The notes under the pieces: generated by a model
The model's database searches: none
Told to the model about the DNA's origin: nothing
What the model saw: only the letters and a program-made list of their open reading frames with translations
Translations under genes and position numbers: made by a program
Part shown: positions 42,752-50,734 of the stretch, piece after piece
How positions within the stretch are numbered: position 1 is the first letter of the stretch
Layout: the number at the start of each line of letters is the position of its first letter
Origin: JANQRX01 sp963663975
Lineage (GTDB): Bacteria > Pseudomonadota > Alphaproteobacteria > Rhizobiales > Kaistiaceae
Assembly (NCBI GenBank): GCA_963663975.2
Contig: CAXXRA010000006.1
Coordinates: 186,001 to 250,000, forward strand
Direction: 5' to 3'
DNA length: 64,000 nucleotides

Positions 42752-43542
42752 AGTTTCGCTACTTCTGCGACCAATTTTGCAATCTCGCTATTGATAGTGA
42801 TGTGGCTTGTCGTACACCACCTCTCAGTGTTGCAATCGACGTCTGTGTCAGGCGTGGATACGGTAATGCCGACAAGCACAGGTGGTTTGTCGGGTCCGGC
42901 CTGAAACTCCAACAATGGCCCACCCGAAGAGCCGCGATCAGCATCACAGTTACTATGCAATGTGAAGCGCGTCGCTGCCAGAACTTGGCATTCGCCAACA
43001 CTCGGGGTGAGGAAAGGTTTGCTTGCCCAATTAGCCTGCCCCTGTGCAAAAGCGACGACCCGATCGCCAGGCTGCACCGGTTCGCCTATGACGAAGGGCC
43101 GCGCAATTAGATCATTGTCGCGAAGGCGCAATATGACGAAGTCTTGTTCTTGTCGACCGGCGTCCGGCCGAAGCCTGGAACCGCGAAGAAAATGGCGAGC
43201 ATCGAAGTGGAGCTTCTTTCGAAGTTCGAATAGTGACTCCACGAAACAGCGGCGCAGAGGATTTTGCTCGGCATGAGAGCCAAAGATCAGATGTTCTGCG
43301 GTCAGAATCGTACCGTTGCGTGCAACCAACGCCGCGCCGCCGACGCCCCATGGGCACCGTACTCGCAAGGCAGCCCCAAACAACTTCGGCAGCTCGTTGA
43401 ACTCTAACTCGTGCGCCTCGGCGTATTCTCCCAACGTCTGCCTGTCTTCATCGCCGATCCGGATGGCGGAGGCGGGGGAAACGAGACACAGCGCAAGGGC
43501 CAGGGCGATCCAGCGGATCATTCGGTTCCGAGTGAAGGGCAT
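42748..43542 (-). CDS. Exported trypsin-like serine protease P2
   Basis: This 264-residue protein has N-terminal export signal MPFTRNRMIRWIALALALCL (cleavage after ASA). The triad is visible as His84 (ILTAEHLIFG), Asp134 (EQDFVILRL) and Ser206 (DADRGSSGGPLLEF). 'CQVLAATRFTLHSNCDAD' supplies Cys that may pair. Family S1-type proteases of this size act in the periplasm or outside the cell. Its stop overlaps the stop of fragment R1, and its start lies in the 65-bp repeat at 43535. It is an intact paralog of P1 and P3. Confidence 0.88.
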   Translation of the reverse strand: MPFTRNRMIRWIALALALCLVSPASAIRIGDEDRQTLGEYAEAHELEFNELPKLFGAALRVRCPWGVGGAALVARNGTILTAEHLIFGSHAEQNPLRRCFVESLFELRKKLHFDARHFLRGSRLRPDAGRQEQDFVILRLRDNDLIARPFVIGEPVQPGDRVVAFAQGQANWASKPFLTPSVGECQVLAATRFTLHSNCDADRGSSGGPLLEFQAGPDKPPVLVGITVSTPDTDVDCNTERWCTTSHITINSEIAKLVAEVAKL

Positions 43543-43599
43543 CGCGGTGAGTCCTCAAAACTTTGGCGAGCATATCACGGCGACGACAACCGACAAAGG

Positions 43600-44416
43600 C
43601 GACATGGCGCCTCGGCGGCGCCCGCCTGGTGAGGGACGGTGTTCCCACGCCGCAGCATGGGGCGATTCGGCGGAACCCGCACGGAGGCGGCTCAGCGCGC
43701 CGCGGTCTTTGGGCGCCGGCGGTATCGGGAGAGGTTCGGACGGTCGGTTGCGACCTGTTGGTCTTGAGCATTCGGGGCGATACCAACCGCGGACGAGCGC
43801 CGAGATACGAGGCAGCGTCGCCAACGCATACGCCGCGGCGAGTCTGCGGCCGCATGCGCCGGGCGTCGAGATCACGCCGGATATCGCCGTGCAGGACATG
43901 TACGCGTTCGGCAATGCGCTGCGAGGCTACGCGGCGGCAGGGACGGCGGCGCAGCGCGATGCTGCCGCGCTGTCAAACCGGCTAGCGCGTGAGAAGCAGC
44001 AGCAGCGGAGCCGGGAACTGCGGCTGACTTCGCTGCCGCCGTCGGACACGATTCCCCCCGAGTATTCGCCACCGCCGATGGGCACGTCGACATACGACTG
44101 GGGTTTTCCCAAGGGCTTCGGACTGGACCCGTTTGGGTTTGGGCGGCCGCCGGCGACGGTGGAAGAGATGACCGGGATAACCAGGCAGCCGAGCCAGCTT
44201 GAGATTCTTCAGGGCTTGGATTTACCGGACAACCCGATATTCCCCGATACCGGGGGCGATCGGCAAGGCGTGGAGCCTCCTTCGCTTGTTAAGGGCTGGT
44301 ATTTCGCGGAGATCCCAGAGTTCACGCGCGACGATGCCGTTCGGGCGGCGCCACCGTCCGCGCGCAGCGATCCCTTCGAGCGCGAGTCGCAACCTGGCGG
44401 TATCGGCGGTTTCTAA
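43600..44416 (+). pseudogene. 3' fragment R2 of the hydrolase gene with alternative tail
   Basis: It begins with 'ARLVRDGVPTPQ' (residue ~831 of the intact protein), jumps to 'MGRFGGTRTEAAQRAA', then after a frame change 'SLGAGGIGRGSDGRLRP' and the core 'GRYQPRTSAEIRGSVANAYA' to 'REKQQQRSRELRLTSLPP'. Beyond that the tail is different from the intact gene: 'TSTYDWGFPKGFGLDPFGFG', 'QLEILQGLDLPDNPIFPDTG', but it ends with the same motif, DPFERESQPGGIGGF. Its TAA overlaps the stop of protease P3 by 2 bp. The open frame without start suggests a displaced cassette. Confidence 0.78.
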
Positions 44417-45231
44417 CGCAACGAGAGTTCGTTGATCTTCGCCAAGACTTCTTGGTCGATAATGAGGTGCTGGGTGGAACACTTTAACGTGTCCTCGCAG
44501 TCCTTGGCGGCCTCCCGCTTGCTGGGGCCGAAATCGACAGACACAGTTATGCCGACGAGCGTGGACACTGCCCCACGGCGGAACGGGAACCTTAATAGCG
44601 GACCGCCCGAAGACCCGCCATCAGCATCGCAATCGGTCAGCGCCGAAAGTGAAGTAGTTTCCAGTACGCCGCACAATCCGATGCTCGGACGCTTAATGTC
44701 ACCGTCGGCGCGCCAGTTTTCTTGGCCCTGGGCAACCGCGTAAACCCAGTCACCGGGCGCTAGCTCGACTAGCTCAATCTTGAACGGTTCGATGTCGATT
44801 TCGTCCGCGACAAGCCGGCCGATGAATATGTCCTTCTCGAACTCACCTGTGGCTTCGTGGCGAAACTCAGATCCACGGAAATAGTTGACGCGGTCGATGC
44901 GATAGATGGTTTTCCCGAACAGTGACTGAGCGCGACACAAGCGGAGCGGATCACCGTCAGCGTGGGGATCGTACAGCACATGCTCGGCCGTCAGAAATAC
45001 GCCGGTCTCGCTGACCACGGCACCGGTGCCCCCGCCCCGAGCGCAGATTATCCGCAGCGTTGCTCCGAACATGGTGCGCATCTGATGTTTGGTAAGTCCG
45101 TTGTCAGTGTCAAATGTCTCAAACGTCTTCCTGTCTTCCTCGCCGATCCGGATGGCGGAAGCGGGAGAAACCAGGCAAAGAGCGAGCGCGAGGGCGATCC
45201 AGCGAACCATTCGGTTTCGAGCTAGCGGCAT
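44413..45231 (-). CDS. Exported trypsin-like serine protease P3
   Basis: This 272-residue protein has signal peptide MPLARNRMVRWIALALALCL (cleavage after ASA), His84 (VFLTAEHVLYD), Asp134 (FEKDIFIGRL) and Ser208 (DADGGSSGGPLLRF). The catalytic triad is complete. The region between triad residues is diverged from P2, whereas the signal peptide and 'SAIRIGEEDR' are nearly identical, again suggesting mosaic exchange at the ends. It is convergent with fragment R2 and starts in the 65-bp repeat at 45224. Confidence 0.88.
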   Translation of the reverse strand: MPLARNRMVRWIALALALCLVSPASAIRIGEEDRKTFETFDTDNGLTKHQMRTMFGATLRIICARGGGTGAVVSETGVFLTAEHVLYDPHADGDPLRLCRAQSLFGKTIYRIDRVNYFRGSEFRHEATGEFEKDIFIGRLVADEIDIEPFKIELVELAPGDWVYAVAQGQENWRADGDIKRPSIGLCGVLETTSLSALTDCDADGGSSGGPLLRFPFRRGAVSTLVGITVSVDFGPSKREAAKDCEDTLKCSTQHLIIDQEVLAKINELSLR

Positions 45232-45285
45232 TACCGTGGGTCCTCAAAACTTTGGCGAGCATATCACGGCGAAAACAACCGACAA

Positions 45286-45480
45286 GCACAGCCGTGGACG
45301 CCGCCCGATGACGGCGGCAACAGCTACGTGCCCGGCACGTACAATCCGTACGATCCGCCGGTCCCGTCTGGGCCGCCGCAGGGGGTAGGGCCCGACTCCG
45401 ACGGCGTTACGTTCGATGTGGCGGCGCAACTCGCGAGCGACCCGTTCGAGCGCACGTCGAGTCCGGGTGGAATTGGCGGT
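45286..45480 (+). pseudogene. 3' fragment R3 of the hydrolase gene
   Basis: About 64 codons: 'DDGGNSYVPGTYNPYDPP', 'SDGVTFDVAAQLASDPFERT', then 'SSPGGIGG', the C-terminal motif of the hydrolase family without its final Phe and stop. The upstream core is missing. At 45478 it joins directly to tail-fibre-like sequence, so the third cassette has been cut by a recombination event. Confidence 0.7.
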
Positions 45481-45896
45481 CGTCCGGTTCTCCGGGGCTC
45501 TGACCCTCACTCATCACGCCACCTCGCTAATCCTGCCGGGCGGTGCCAATATCACCACGGCGCCGGCGATACGATGATCGTGGTGTCGGACGGGTCGAGC
45601 AATGCAAGGGTGTTCAGCTACACCGTGGCGGCGACCGCGCCGGGCGGGGGTGGCGGACCTACTCTTGTAGACAATACTCGGCCAACTACGGACGTTGCAT
45701 CCATTGAGGTCACAGGCCTCTCCGGCTACGACATTGTTACAATTCAGGGATCGCTGACGTTCTTAATCGCCTGTGCAGGATCAGCTTGATGCTGCTACAG
45801 CTCGGGCAGATGCTCCGGAAGCGCGGGCTGACCGCCTCGAAGCGGCGCTGATCGCCAATGGTACGATAGCTGCCGGCGACATCGCTGGGCGCTGAC
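45478..45896 (+). pseudogene. Tail-fibre gene fragment, multiply frameshifted
   Basis: Across frames it reads 'VRFSGALTLTHHATSLILPG', 'GDTMIVVSDGSSNARVFSYT', 'PTTDVASIEVTGLSGYDIVT', 'IQGSLTFL' and, after another shift, 'VQDQLDAATARADAPEARAD' ending at TGA 45894-45896. The first part is a paralog of 'VRFSGALTLTHNATSLILPS' in the fibre gene at 46678. The coil-forming C-terminus fits a fibre or fibre-associated protein. It is a broken duplicate. Confidence 0.65.
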
Positions 45897-46263
45897 ACCT
45901 GTTCGCCATCGGCTGGGTAAATCTTGGCGCCCCGGCCGACGGCAGATTCGACACTTCGGCTATTGGCGCTGGCCGGCATCGGTCGTAGCTGGGCTAGCTC
46001 AGGCCGGCACGGCTCTGGTCGCAGGCCGGGACCAGGTCGACACCGACCGCGTCGCTTGCCGAATGGCAGCGGCTGCAGTTTGAAGAAGCCCAGCGCTGGA
46101 ATGCGCCGAACGGGCCGTACTCCTTGTCACTGCCGGCTACCCGAACAACGAGGCTGGTTCCGAGTGGCACACTAATCAACCGCATCCGCCACCAGCATGC
46201 CCTTTCCGCCCGGATTGATCTGGACCGGCTGGCCCTGCCGAGGATCACCCGGCGCTCGTAGCC
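45897..46263. other. About 370 bp of probable decayed phage sequence
   Basis: No intact gene. A frame from about 46055 reads 'EWQRLQFEEAQRWNAPNG' and 'LPATRTTRLVPSGTLINRIR' to a stop near 46261; this looks protein-like but has no start codon or known family. I cannot support a specific call. Confidence 0.35.
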
Positions 46264-46374
46264 CTAACAGGTCGTTTCGGCCGACTGAGCGAGCCCATGG
46301 GCCGGCATCAGCATCGCCGTCGAGAAAGTGAGCGCCAAGACCAGCGCGGCGCTCACTGCTTGCAAGCATCTCAT
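46264..46374 (-). pseudogene. Remnant of a small exported protein (signal peptide only)
   Basis: Thirty-six codons: MRCLQAVSAALVLALTFSTA, then MLMPAHGLAQSAETTC and stop. The N-terminus is a classic signal peptide with nothing substantial behind it. Together with the small exported genes elsewhere in the block it may be the stub of another partner gene. A 5'-end duplication lies just upstream (46329-46422). Confidence 0.45.
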
Positions 46375-46422
46375 GGTTGAGCGCCAAGACCAGCGCGGCG
46401 TTGCTTGCAAGCATCTCATGGT
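46329..46422. repeat. Imperfect tandem repeat, about 47 bp x 2
   Basis: Unit 1 (46329-46377, 49 bp) and unit 2 (46378-46422, 45 bp) share TGAGCGCCAAGACCAGCGCG and TTGCAAGCATCTCATGGT, differing by a 4-bp indel. On the minus strand the repeat duplicates the start (MRCLQA) of the signal-peptide stub. Confidence 0.85.
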
Positions 46423-46472
46423 TGTTCTCCCGACGAAAAGAACGCAGGCGGCATACATGGAAGGGCTTTTGG

Positions 46473-46664
46473 ATGGCGATCACCGTCACGGACCGTTTCA
46501 GCGGCACGCCGGCCGTTGGGCTGACGGATCGGCTGCCCGGTTCCCTGCTGCTGGAAACCGGCGACTATTTGCTAATCGAAACCGGCGACAACCTTCTCCT
46601 CGAAAGCACGGTATCGGGCATCAGTGTCACGCTAACCGACCGCCTACCGTCCTTCCCGACGTAA
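46473..46664 (+). CDS. Small phage structural-type protein (63 aa)
   Basis: 63 residues: MAITVTDRFSGTPAVGLTDR, 'LPGSLLLETGDYLLIETGDN', 'LLLESTVSGISVTLTDRLPS'. The repeated LLLETGD beta-strand unit is a common feature of short phage proteins encoded just upstream of tail-fibre genes. It lies 13 bp before the fibre gene in the same direction. Function unknown. Confidence 0.6.
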   Translation: MAITVTDRFSGTPAVGLTDRLPGSLLLETGDYLLIETGDNLLLESTVSGISVTLTDRLPSFPT

Positions 46665-46677
46665 GAGAAAGCATCAC

Positions 46678-47744
46678 ATGGCAGACCAGAAAGTAAGCGC
46701 GATCACCGTTGCGTCAGCGCTCGACGGGACCGAAACAACGCACATCGTCCAAGGCGGAGCCGACCGCGCGCTGACCATTGGCAAGGCGGCGGCGAAAGAC
46801 GTCACCGGTTCCGATGCCAAGGTGGTTTCCGGCACGGCCGGATCGACCGATCAGCTTGCCAAGTGGAATGCCGACGGCGATCTGGTTGCCGCTGCCGACG
46901 CCATGGCGCTGATCACCAAGGGGGACGGGTGGGCCGCCGAAGTCACGCTCGCCAGCGCGGCGACCTGCGATATTCTCGGGGCGGCATCAAACCGCGTGGT
47001 GATCACCGGTACGACCGCGATCACCTCATTGGGGACCGGCACGAACAAGCTTCGCTTCGTCCGCTTCTCCGGCGCGTTGACCCTGACCCACAACGCTACC
47101 TCGTTGATCCTGCCGAGCGCCAAAAACATCACGTCGAAAGCCGGCGACACCTGCGTCGTCATCTCAGACGGCAGCTCCAATGCTCGCGTCTTTGCCTACC
47201 AGCGCGGTGATCAGATTGGTCAGCAGACCATCAGCATCCCCGCCGGGGCCATGGAACCGCGGGTCACGACGGCGCCCGCTATCAGCAACGCCGTCGAAAT
47301 TACCACTAGCCTTATTGCTGCGCGCACAATGGATTTTGCAACAGGTGCAGACGACTTCTGTACCTTTGGGCCGATCAAAATGCCCAAGGGGTGGGATGCC
47401 GGAACGCTTGTCTGTGAAATTGACTGGTCAACAACGGGGCTCAAACCGCAGGCCTTGATGGCGTCAAGTGGTTTGTGCGAATGGGGTGCTATGCGAGTGA
47501 TGCCCAACTGCGAGCGGCTCTTGGAACTGCAGTAGGCCCTGCCGCGCAGGACCACAGTGCTACCGCTGATGACATTATAACAACGGCAGAGTTCACCGTC
47601 ACCGCAGCCAACGCCGCCGCCGAAACAGTGCTCTACGGCGAAATCTATCGCGACGTTTCTGATGCAGGCGATGACCTCGATATTGATGCGCGCTTGCATG
47701 AGATTCGCATCCACTACACCACCGCTGAGCTGACCGACGACTGA
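46678..47744 (+). pseudogene. Tail-fibre-like protein, frameshifted at 47440
   Basis: The first frame (46678-47535) gives 'DQKVSAITVASALDGTETTH', 'SLGTGTNKLRFVRFSGALTL' and 'GDTCVVISDGSSNARVFAYQ', a beta-rich fibre domain. After 'DWSTTG' the homology continues in another frame: 'QTAGLDGVKWFVRMGCYASD', 'EFTVTAANAAAETVLYGEIY', 'LHEIRIHYTTAELTDD', stop 47742-47744. A one-base slip in a GGGG run explains it. Repaired length is about 355 residues. It is a trimeric receptor-binding type virion protein of the podovirus-like module. Confidence 0.7.
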
Positions 47745-47760
47745 TAGGGGGAATTGCCCG

Positions 47761-48174
47761 ATGCCAACAATTGTCCACTGGAAAGATGGGAAGGTGTTTC
47801 GCCGCTATGATCTGACGGCAGAGCAAGTTGCAGATATCCCCAACCATAAGAAGGGATACCTCCTGCTAGAGGTTAAAGACCCGAGGCCGAACTATGATCC
47901 CATCACACATCATCATCCTATAAAGTCCGAAGGGCCCGACCCGGTCGATAATCCGACTCGGTATTTCCATTCATGGTCAGTGCCAGTTGCCAAAACCTCG
48001 CAAGAAATTGCAGATGCCGAAAACGCGGAAAAGGAAAATACACTGAATGCTTATGGCAAGTTGGCTGAGAAGGTCGACCGCAACCAAGAGAACCGCATCC
48101 GGATCTTGGAAGGGAATGTTGAGCCGCAGATGAACCCTGTCGAGTTCCGAGAGTGGATGAAGGACTTCCTGTGA
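47761..48174 (+). CDS. Phage tail-fibre-associated protein (137 aa)
   Basis: This 137-residue protein starts MPTIVHWKDGKVFRRYDLTA and contains a short compact N-terminal part, 'PNYDPITHHHPIKSEG', and a charged helix 'SQEIADAENAEKENTLNAYG' typical of fibre chaperones or tail-completion proteins encoded between fibre genes. I cannot name the family. A GGGGGAA site precedes the ATG. It ends overlapping the GTG start of the next gene. Confidence 0.65.
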   Translation: MPTIVHWKDGKVFRRYDLTAEQVADIPNHKKGYLLLEVKDPRPNYDPITHHHPIKSEGPDPVDNPTRYFHSWSVPVAKTSQEIADAENAEKENTLNAYGKLAEKVDRNQENRIRILEGNVEPQMNPVEFREWMKDFL

Positions 48175-48943
48175 TTGATGCTGGCCCCCCGCCTCCGATC
48201 CTTCCACCCTCGCTGGTCCTTGCCAAGCCTGCGATCATTCGGGCGTGGACGAAAGAACTATTGCCACCCGCGATTTTAGGGTCGCTGATGGTAAATAATC
48301 TTGTTGGGGGTGGAGGTAGAAGTTCATTCGTGGGACCACCGGCGACCAAGACGGCAATTGGGTCTGAGGCAAGCTCAACCACTGAATCCAGTCACACATT
48401 CAGTGGTCAAAGCCTTGGCAGCCATACTTGGATAATTGTTGCGGCTATGTGGAGGGGTTCCGCCGGTGCCCGATCACTCACCAGTGCTACAATAGGTGGC
48501 AATACTGCGACGGAGTATCAGGAGCTAGAAGACTTTAATTGTTCAACCATATTCCTCGCGGCAGCTCGTGGCTCTGGTGACAACATCGTTCTCAACTGGA
48601 GCGGCGACATTCTTGGTTGCCGAATAATGGTCTGGGGCGCGGAAATGGATGGCCTAACGGCAGTCTCAGGTACCAATAATAGTGGCAATAATGTGAGCAG
48701 TCTGACTGTTGGGCCAATTACTCCAAAAAAGATGGACTTGCCTTTGCGTGTTGTTATACCAAAGTGCCTGATGCCGGAGTATGGACGTTAAGCTCATTCG
48801 TCGAAGAACATGACAATGATATCAATTCTGGCGATCGTGCATCGTCCGCAAGTCAATTAACGACCAGCACATCGGCAATTAGTGCGAACTTCGATAGCAC
48901 AGATGTGGAAGATTACGTCATGTCGATGGTCGCGTTTAGATGA
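48171..48943 (+). CDS. Tail-fibre or receptor-binding protein, possibly made by -1 frameshifting
   Basis: It starts at a GTG (48171) overlapping the previous stop. The zero frame ('SSTTESSHTFSGQSLGSHTW', 'WRGSAGARSLTSATIGGNTA', 'VWGAEMDGLTAVSGTNNSGN') ends at 48789-48791, after 207 codons. At A-AAA-AAG (48725-48731, in the zero-frame phase needed) a -1 slip leads into 'DGLAFACCYTKVPDAGVWTL' and on to 'VEDYVMSMVAFR', stop 48941-48943. The extension has the composition expected for the missing C-terminal part of the fibre domain. So either the ribosome shifts here or one A has been lost from the gene or the read. Confidence 0.65.
48725..48731 (+). promoter_or_regulatory. Candidate -1 frameshift heptamer A-AAA-AAG
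   Basis: The zero frame reads CCA AAA AAG, the arrangement used in dnaX and several phage tail genes. A -1 slip gives AAA AAA followed by GAT GGA, the continuing frame. I see no convincing downstream stem-loop by eye. Confidence 0.45.
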
Positions 48944-49104
48944 TATGACGCCTCATCCGATCAGAAAGACTAATTTCAAAGAAAGAAATGGCCGGCGCTG
49001 GGAACCATGCAGCGTGGACTGATTGGGACACAAGCGGCGACTGGTGCGCTGCGACGGTTGCACTTCGGCCGGCATAAACCCTCTGAAAATTCGGACCTAC
49101 CCCC

Positions 49105-49170
49105 ATGCGCGATTCGTTCGAGCAAATACTCCCGCTCGTCCTGAACCACCAAGCAGGAATCTTGGCATGA
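49105..49170 (+). CDS. Possible 21-residue leader overlapping the endolysin start
   Basis: MRDSFEQILPLVLNHQAGIL and a final Ala, stop TGA 49168-49170, overlapping the endolysin ATG at 49167. The overlap would allow translational coupling. It could equally be the truncated start of another lysis gene; its sequence loosely resembles the first helix of phage muramidases. Evidence is weak. Confidence 0.25.
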   Translation: MRDSFEQILPLVLNHQAGILA

Positions 49171-49904
49171 CCAAGTTCTACATCGGCGAGGGCCGGCCCC
49201 TCGCGGACGCGGATTTCGTGCGCCTGGCGGGCAAGCATGGCATCGAGGAAGCGGCGCTGAGGGCGTTTGCCCAGGTGGAGGCCCGCAACAGGGGTTCGTA
49301 TTCGTCCGGTGCGCTGGTGTGCCTCTACGAACCCCACGTCGCGTGGCGTAACACGTCCGGCGCAAAGCGCGACAAGCTCACCCGTTCAGGGCTTGCCTAC
49401 AGGAAATGGAAGTCGGGGAACTACCCGAAATCCTCGTTCCCGCGCATCGACAAGTGTGCTGCGCTCGCCGGCGAGGAAGTCGCGGCGCTGGCGTCGTCAT
49501 GGGGGCTGGGTCAAGTCCTGGGCGAGAATTACAAGACGCTCGGGTTCTCCTCCGCCGTGGCGATGGTGAGGAACTTCGCCGAGAGCGAGGCCAACCAACT
49601 TGAAGGCGTGATCCTGTTCATCAAGAAGACGCCCGGGCTGGAGAAGGCGCTGCAGGCACACAATTGGGGCAAGGTCGCCCGCCTTTACAACGGGCCCGGC
49701 TACGCCAAACACAACTATCACGGCCGGCTCGCCAAGGCGCACCAGCGCTGGGTGAGGAAGATCGCAGAGCGAGGGCCGCTGTCACCAGCTCCCACTGACC
49801 CCGACAAACCCGAACGCCCGTCAGCGAGTCCGGCTAGCTGGCTGACGTGGCTTCTCGAACTGCTCGCCGCCATCCTCCCCAAACGGAAAGGAGCAAACAA
49901 ATGA
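49167..49904 (+). CDS. N-acetylmuramidase-type endolysin
   Basis: This 245-residue protein starts MTKFYIGEGRPLADADFVRL. 'GIEEAALRAFAQVEARNRGS' holds the putative catalytic Glu (QVEA). 'LVCLYEPHVAWRNTS' and 'SSWGLGQVLGENYKTLGFSS' are signatures of the N-acetylmuramidase (DUF3380) family. 'AHNWGKVARLYNGPGYAKHN' closes the domain. After residue ~205 a Pro-rich linker leads to a hydrophobic C-terminus (ASWLTWLLELLAAILPKRKG) that may anchor it to the inner membrane. An AGGAA site lies before the ATG. It degrades host peptidoglycan at lysis and opens a compact lysis operon with the next three genes. Confidence 0.9.
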   Translation: MTKFYIGEGRPLADADFVRLAGKHGIEEAALRAFAQVEARNRGSYSSGALVCLYEPHVAWRNTSGAKRDKLTRSGLAYRKWKSGNYPKSSFPRIDKCAALAGEEVAALASSWGLGQVLGENYKTLGFSSAVAMVRNFAESEANQLEGVILFIKKTPGLEKALQAHNWGKVARLYNGPGYAKHNYHGRLAKAHQRWVRKIAERGPLSPAPTDPDKPERPSASPASWLTWLLELLAAILPKRKGANK

Positions 49905-50059
49905 ACATTGTATTCGTCATCCTCCTGATCGCATTGGCCGCCTTCCTACCGTGGACGCTGGTTCGCACCGGCTGCTGGAAAGAAGCCCTGGCCGCGATCG
50001 GTGCCTCCGCAGCCGCCATATGGGGCGGCGCGCAGTTGCTCTTCGGGAACCTGTTCTGA
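49901..50059 (+). CDS. Small lysis-cassette membrane protein (52 aa)
   Basis: 52 residues: MNIVFVILLIALAAFLPWTL then a short loop and a second hydrophobic stretch 'ALAAIGASAAAIWGGAQLLF'. Two short membrane helices right behind an endolysin suggest a holin-type or holin-assisting protein. The ATG overlaps the endolysin stop (ATGA), and AAAGGAG precedes it. Confidence 0.7.
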   Translation: MNIVFVILLIALAAFLPWTLVRTGCWKEALAAIGASAAAIWGGAQLLFGNLF

Positions 50060-50280
50060 TGGCCAGCAAACCCTTCTATGCCTCCAAGACCTTTTGGGGC
50101 TCGATCATGATGCTGGTCTCGGCCATCTCTCTGAAATTCGGCCACGAGATCACGCCGGAAAATGTTGACTTGTATGTCAACCTGGGCAGCACGGCAGGCG
50201 AAGCCGTTGGTCTCGCGCTGACCCTCTATGGCCGCGCCATGGTTAAGACCTCGGTCACGCTGCGGAAGAGGGCGACCTGA
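50059..50280 (+). CDS. Holin-like membrane protein (73 aa)
   Basis: 73 residues: MASKPFYASKTFWGSIMMLV, one helix, then 'LGSTAGEAVGLALTLYGRAM' as a second, and a basic tail (VTLRKRAT). The sequence 'SKTFWGSIMMLVSAISLKFG' resembles small phage holin families that begin with SKTxWG. Its ATG overlaps the previous stop, and its stop overlaps the next ATG. It probably forms the inner-membrane hole at lysis. Confidence 0.75.
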   Translation: MASKPFYASKTFWGSIMMLVSAISLKFGHEITPENVDLYVNLGSTAGEAVGLALTLYGRAMVKTSVTLRKRAT

Positions 50281-50687
50281 TGTTCGTCGGCCTCGCGCTC
50301 GGTCTGGCCAAGAGCCTGCTCGGCTTCGCGCAAAAGCGATCGTCGGATCAGGTCGAACGCTTCCGCATCGAAACCGGCCTGAAAGAAGAAGAGGTCCGCG
50401 CCGGCGTTGAACTCGGCGCCCAGGCCGCCAGCGTCATCCGGTCCGGCATGCAGTTCCGCGTGTTCTGGATTCCGTGGTCGCTGGCCACCATTCCGCTCGC
50501 CATGTGGTTCGGCTGGGGCATGCTCGACAGCCTGGCCAACGGCGCGTTGTGGGACGTGGCGGCGCTGCCGCCGCAGCTCAAGGAATACGCCGACATCGCC
50601 TGGCGCAACCTGTTCTATGCCGGCGGCGGCATGGCGGCGGTGCAGGCCGGGTCCAAGGTGATCGGGACGGCGCTCGGGCGACGATAA
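50280..50687 (+). CDS. Phage 3TM-holin-like membrane protein (135 aa)
   Basis: This 135-residue protein has an amphipathic N-terminal half ('ERFRIETGLKEEEVRAGVEL'), a membrane region 'RVFWIPWSLATIPLAMWFGW' and a C-terminal hydrophobic stretch 'NLFYAGGGMAAVQAGSKVIG'. It resembles 3TM holin family proteins that follow endolysins in alphaproteobacterial phages. It is the last member of the overlapping lysis run 49167-50687. Confidence 0.7.
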   Translation: MFVGLALGLAKSLLGFAQKRSSDQVERFRIETGLKEEEVRAGVELGAQAASVIRSGMQFRVFWIPWSLATIPLAMWFGWGMLDSLANGALWDVAALPPQLKEYADIAWRNLFYAGGGMAAVQAGSKVIGTALGRR

Positions 50688-50734
50688 GGGCGATCAATCA
50701 AGGCCATAGCGATTCTCAGGAGCGAAGAGCACGG

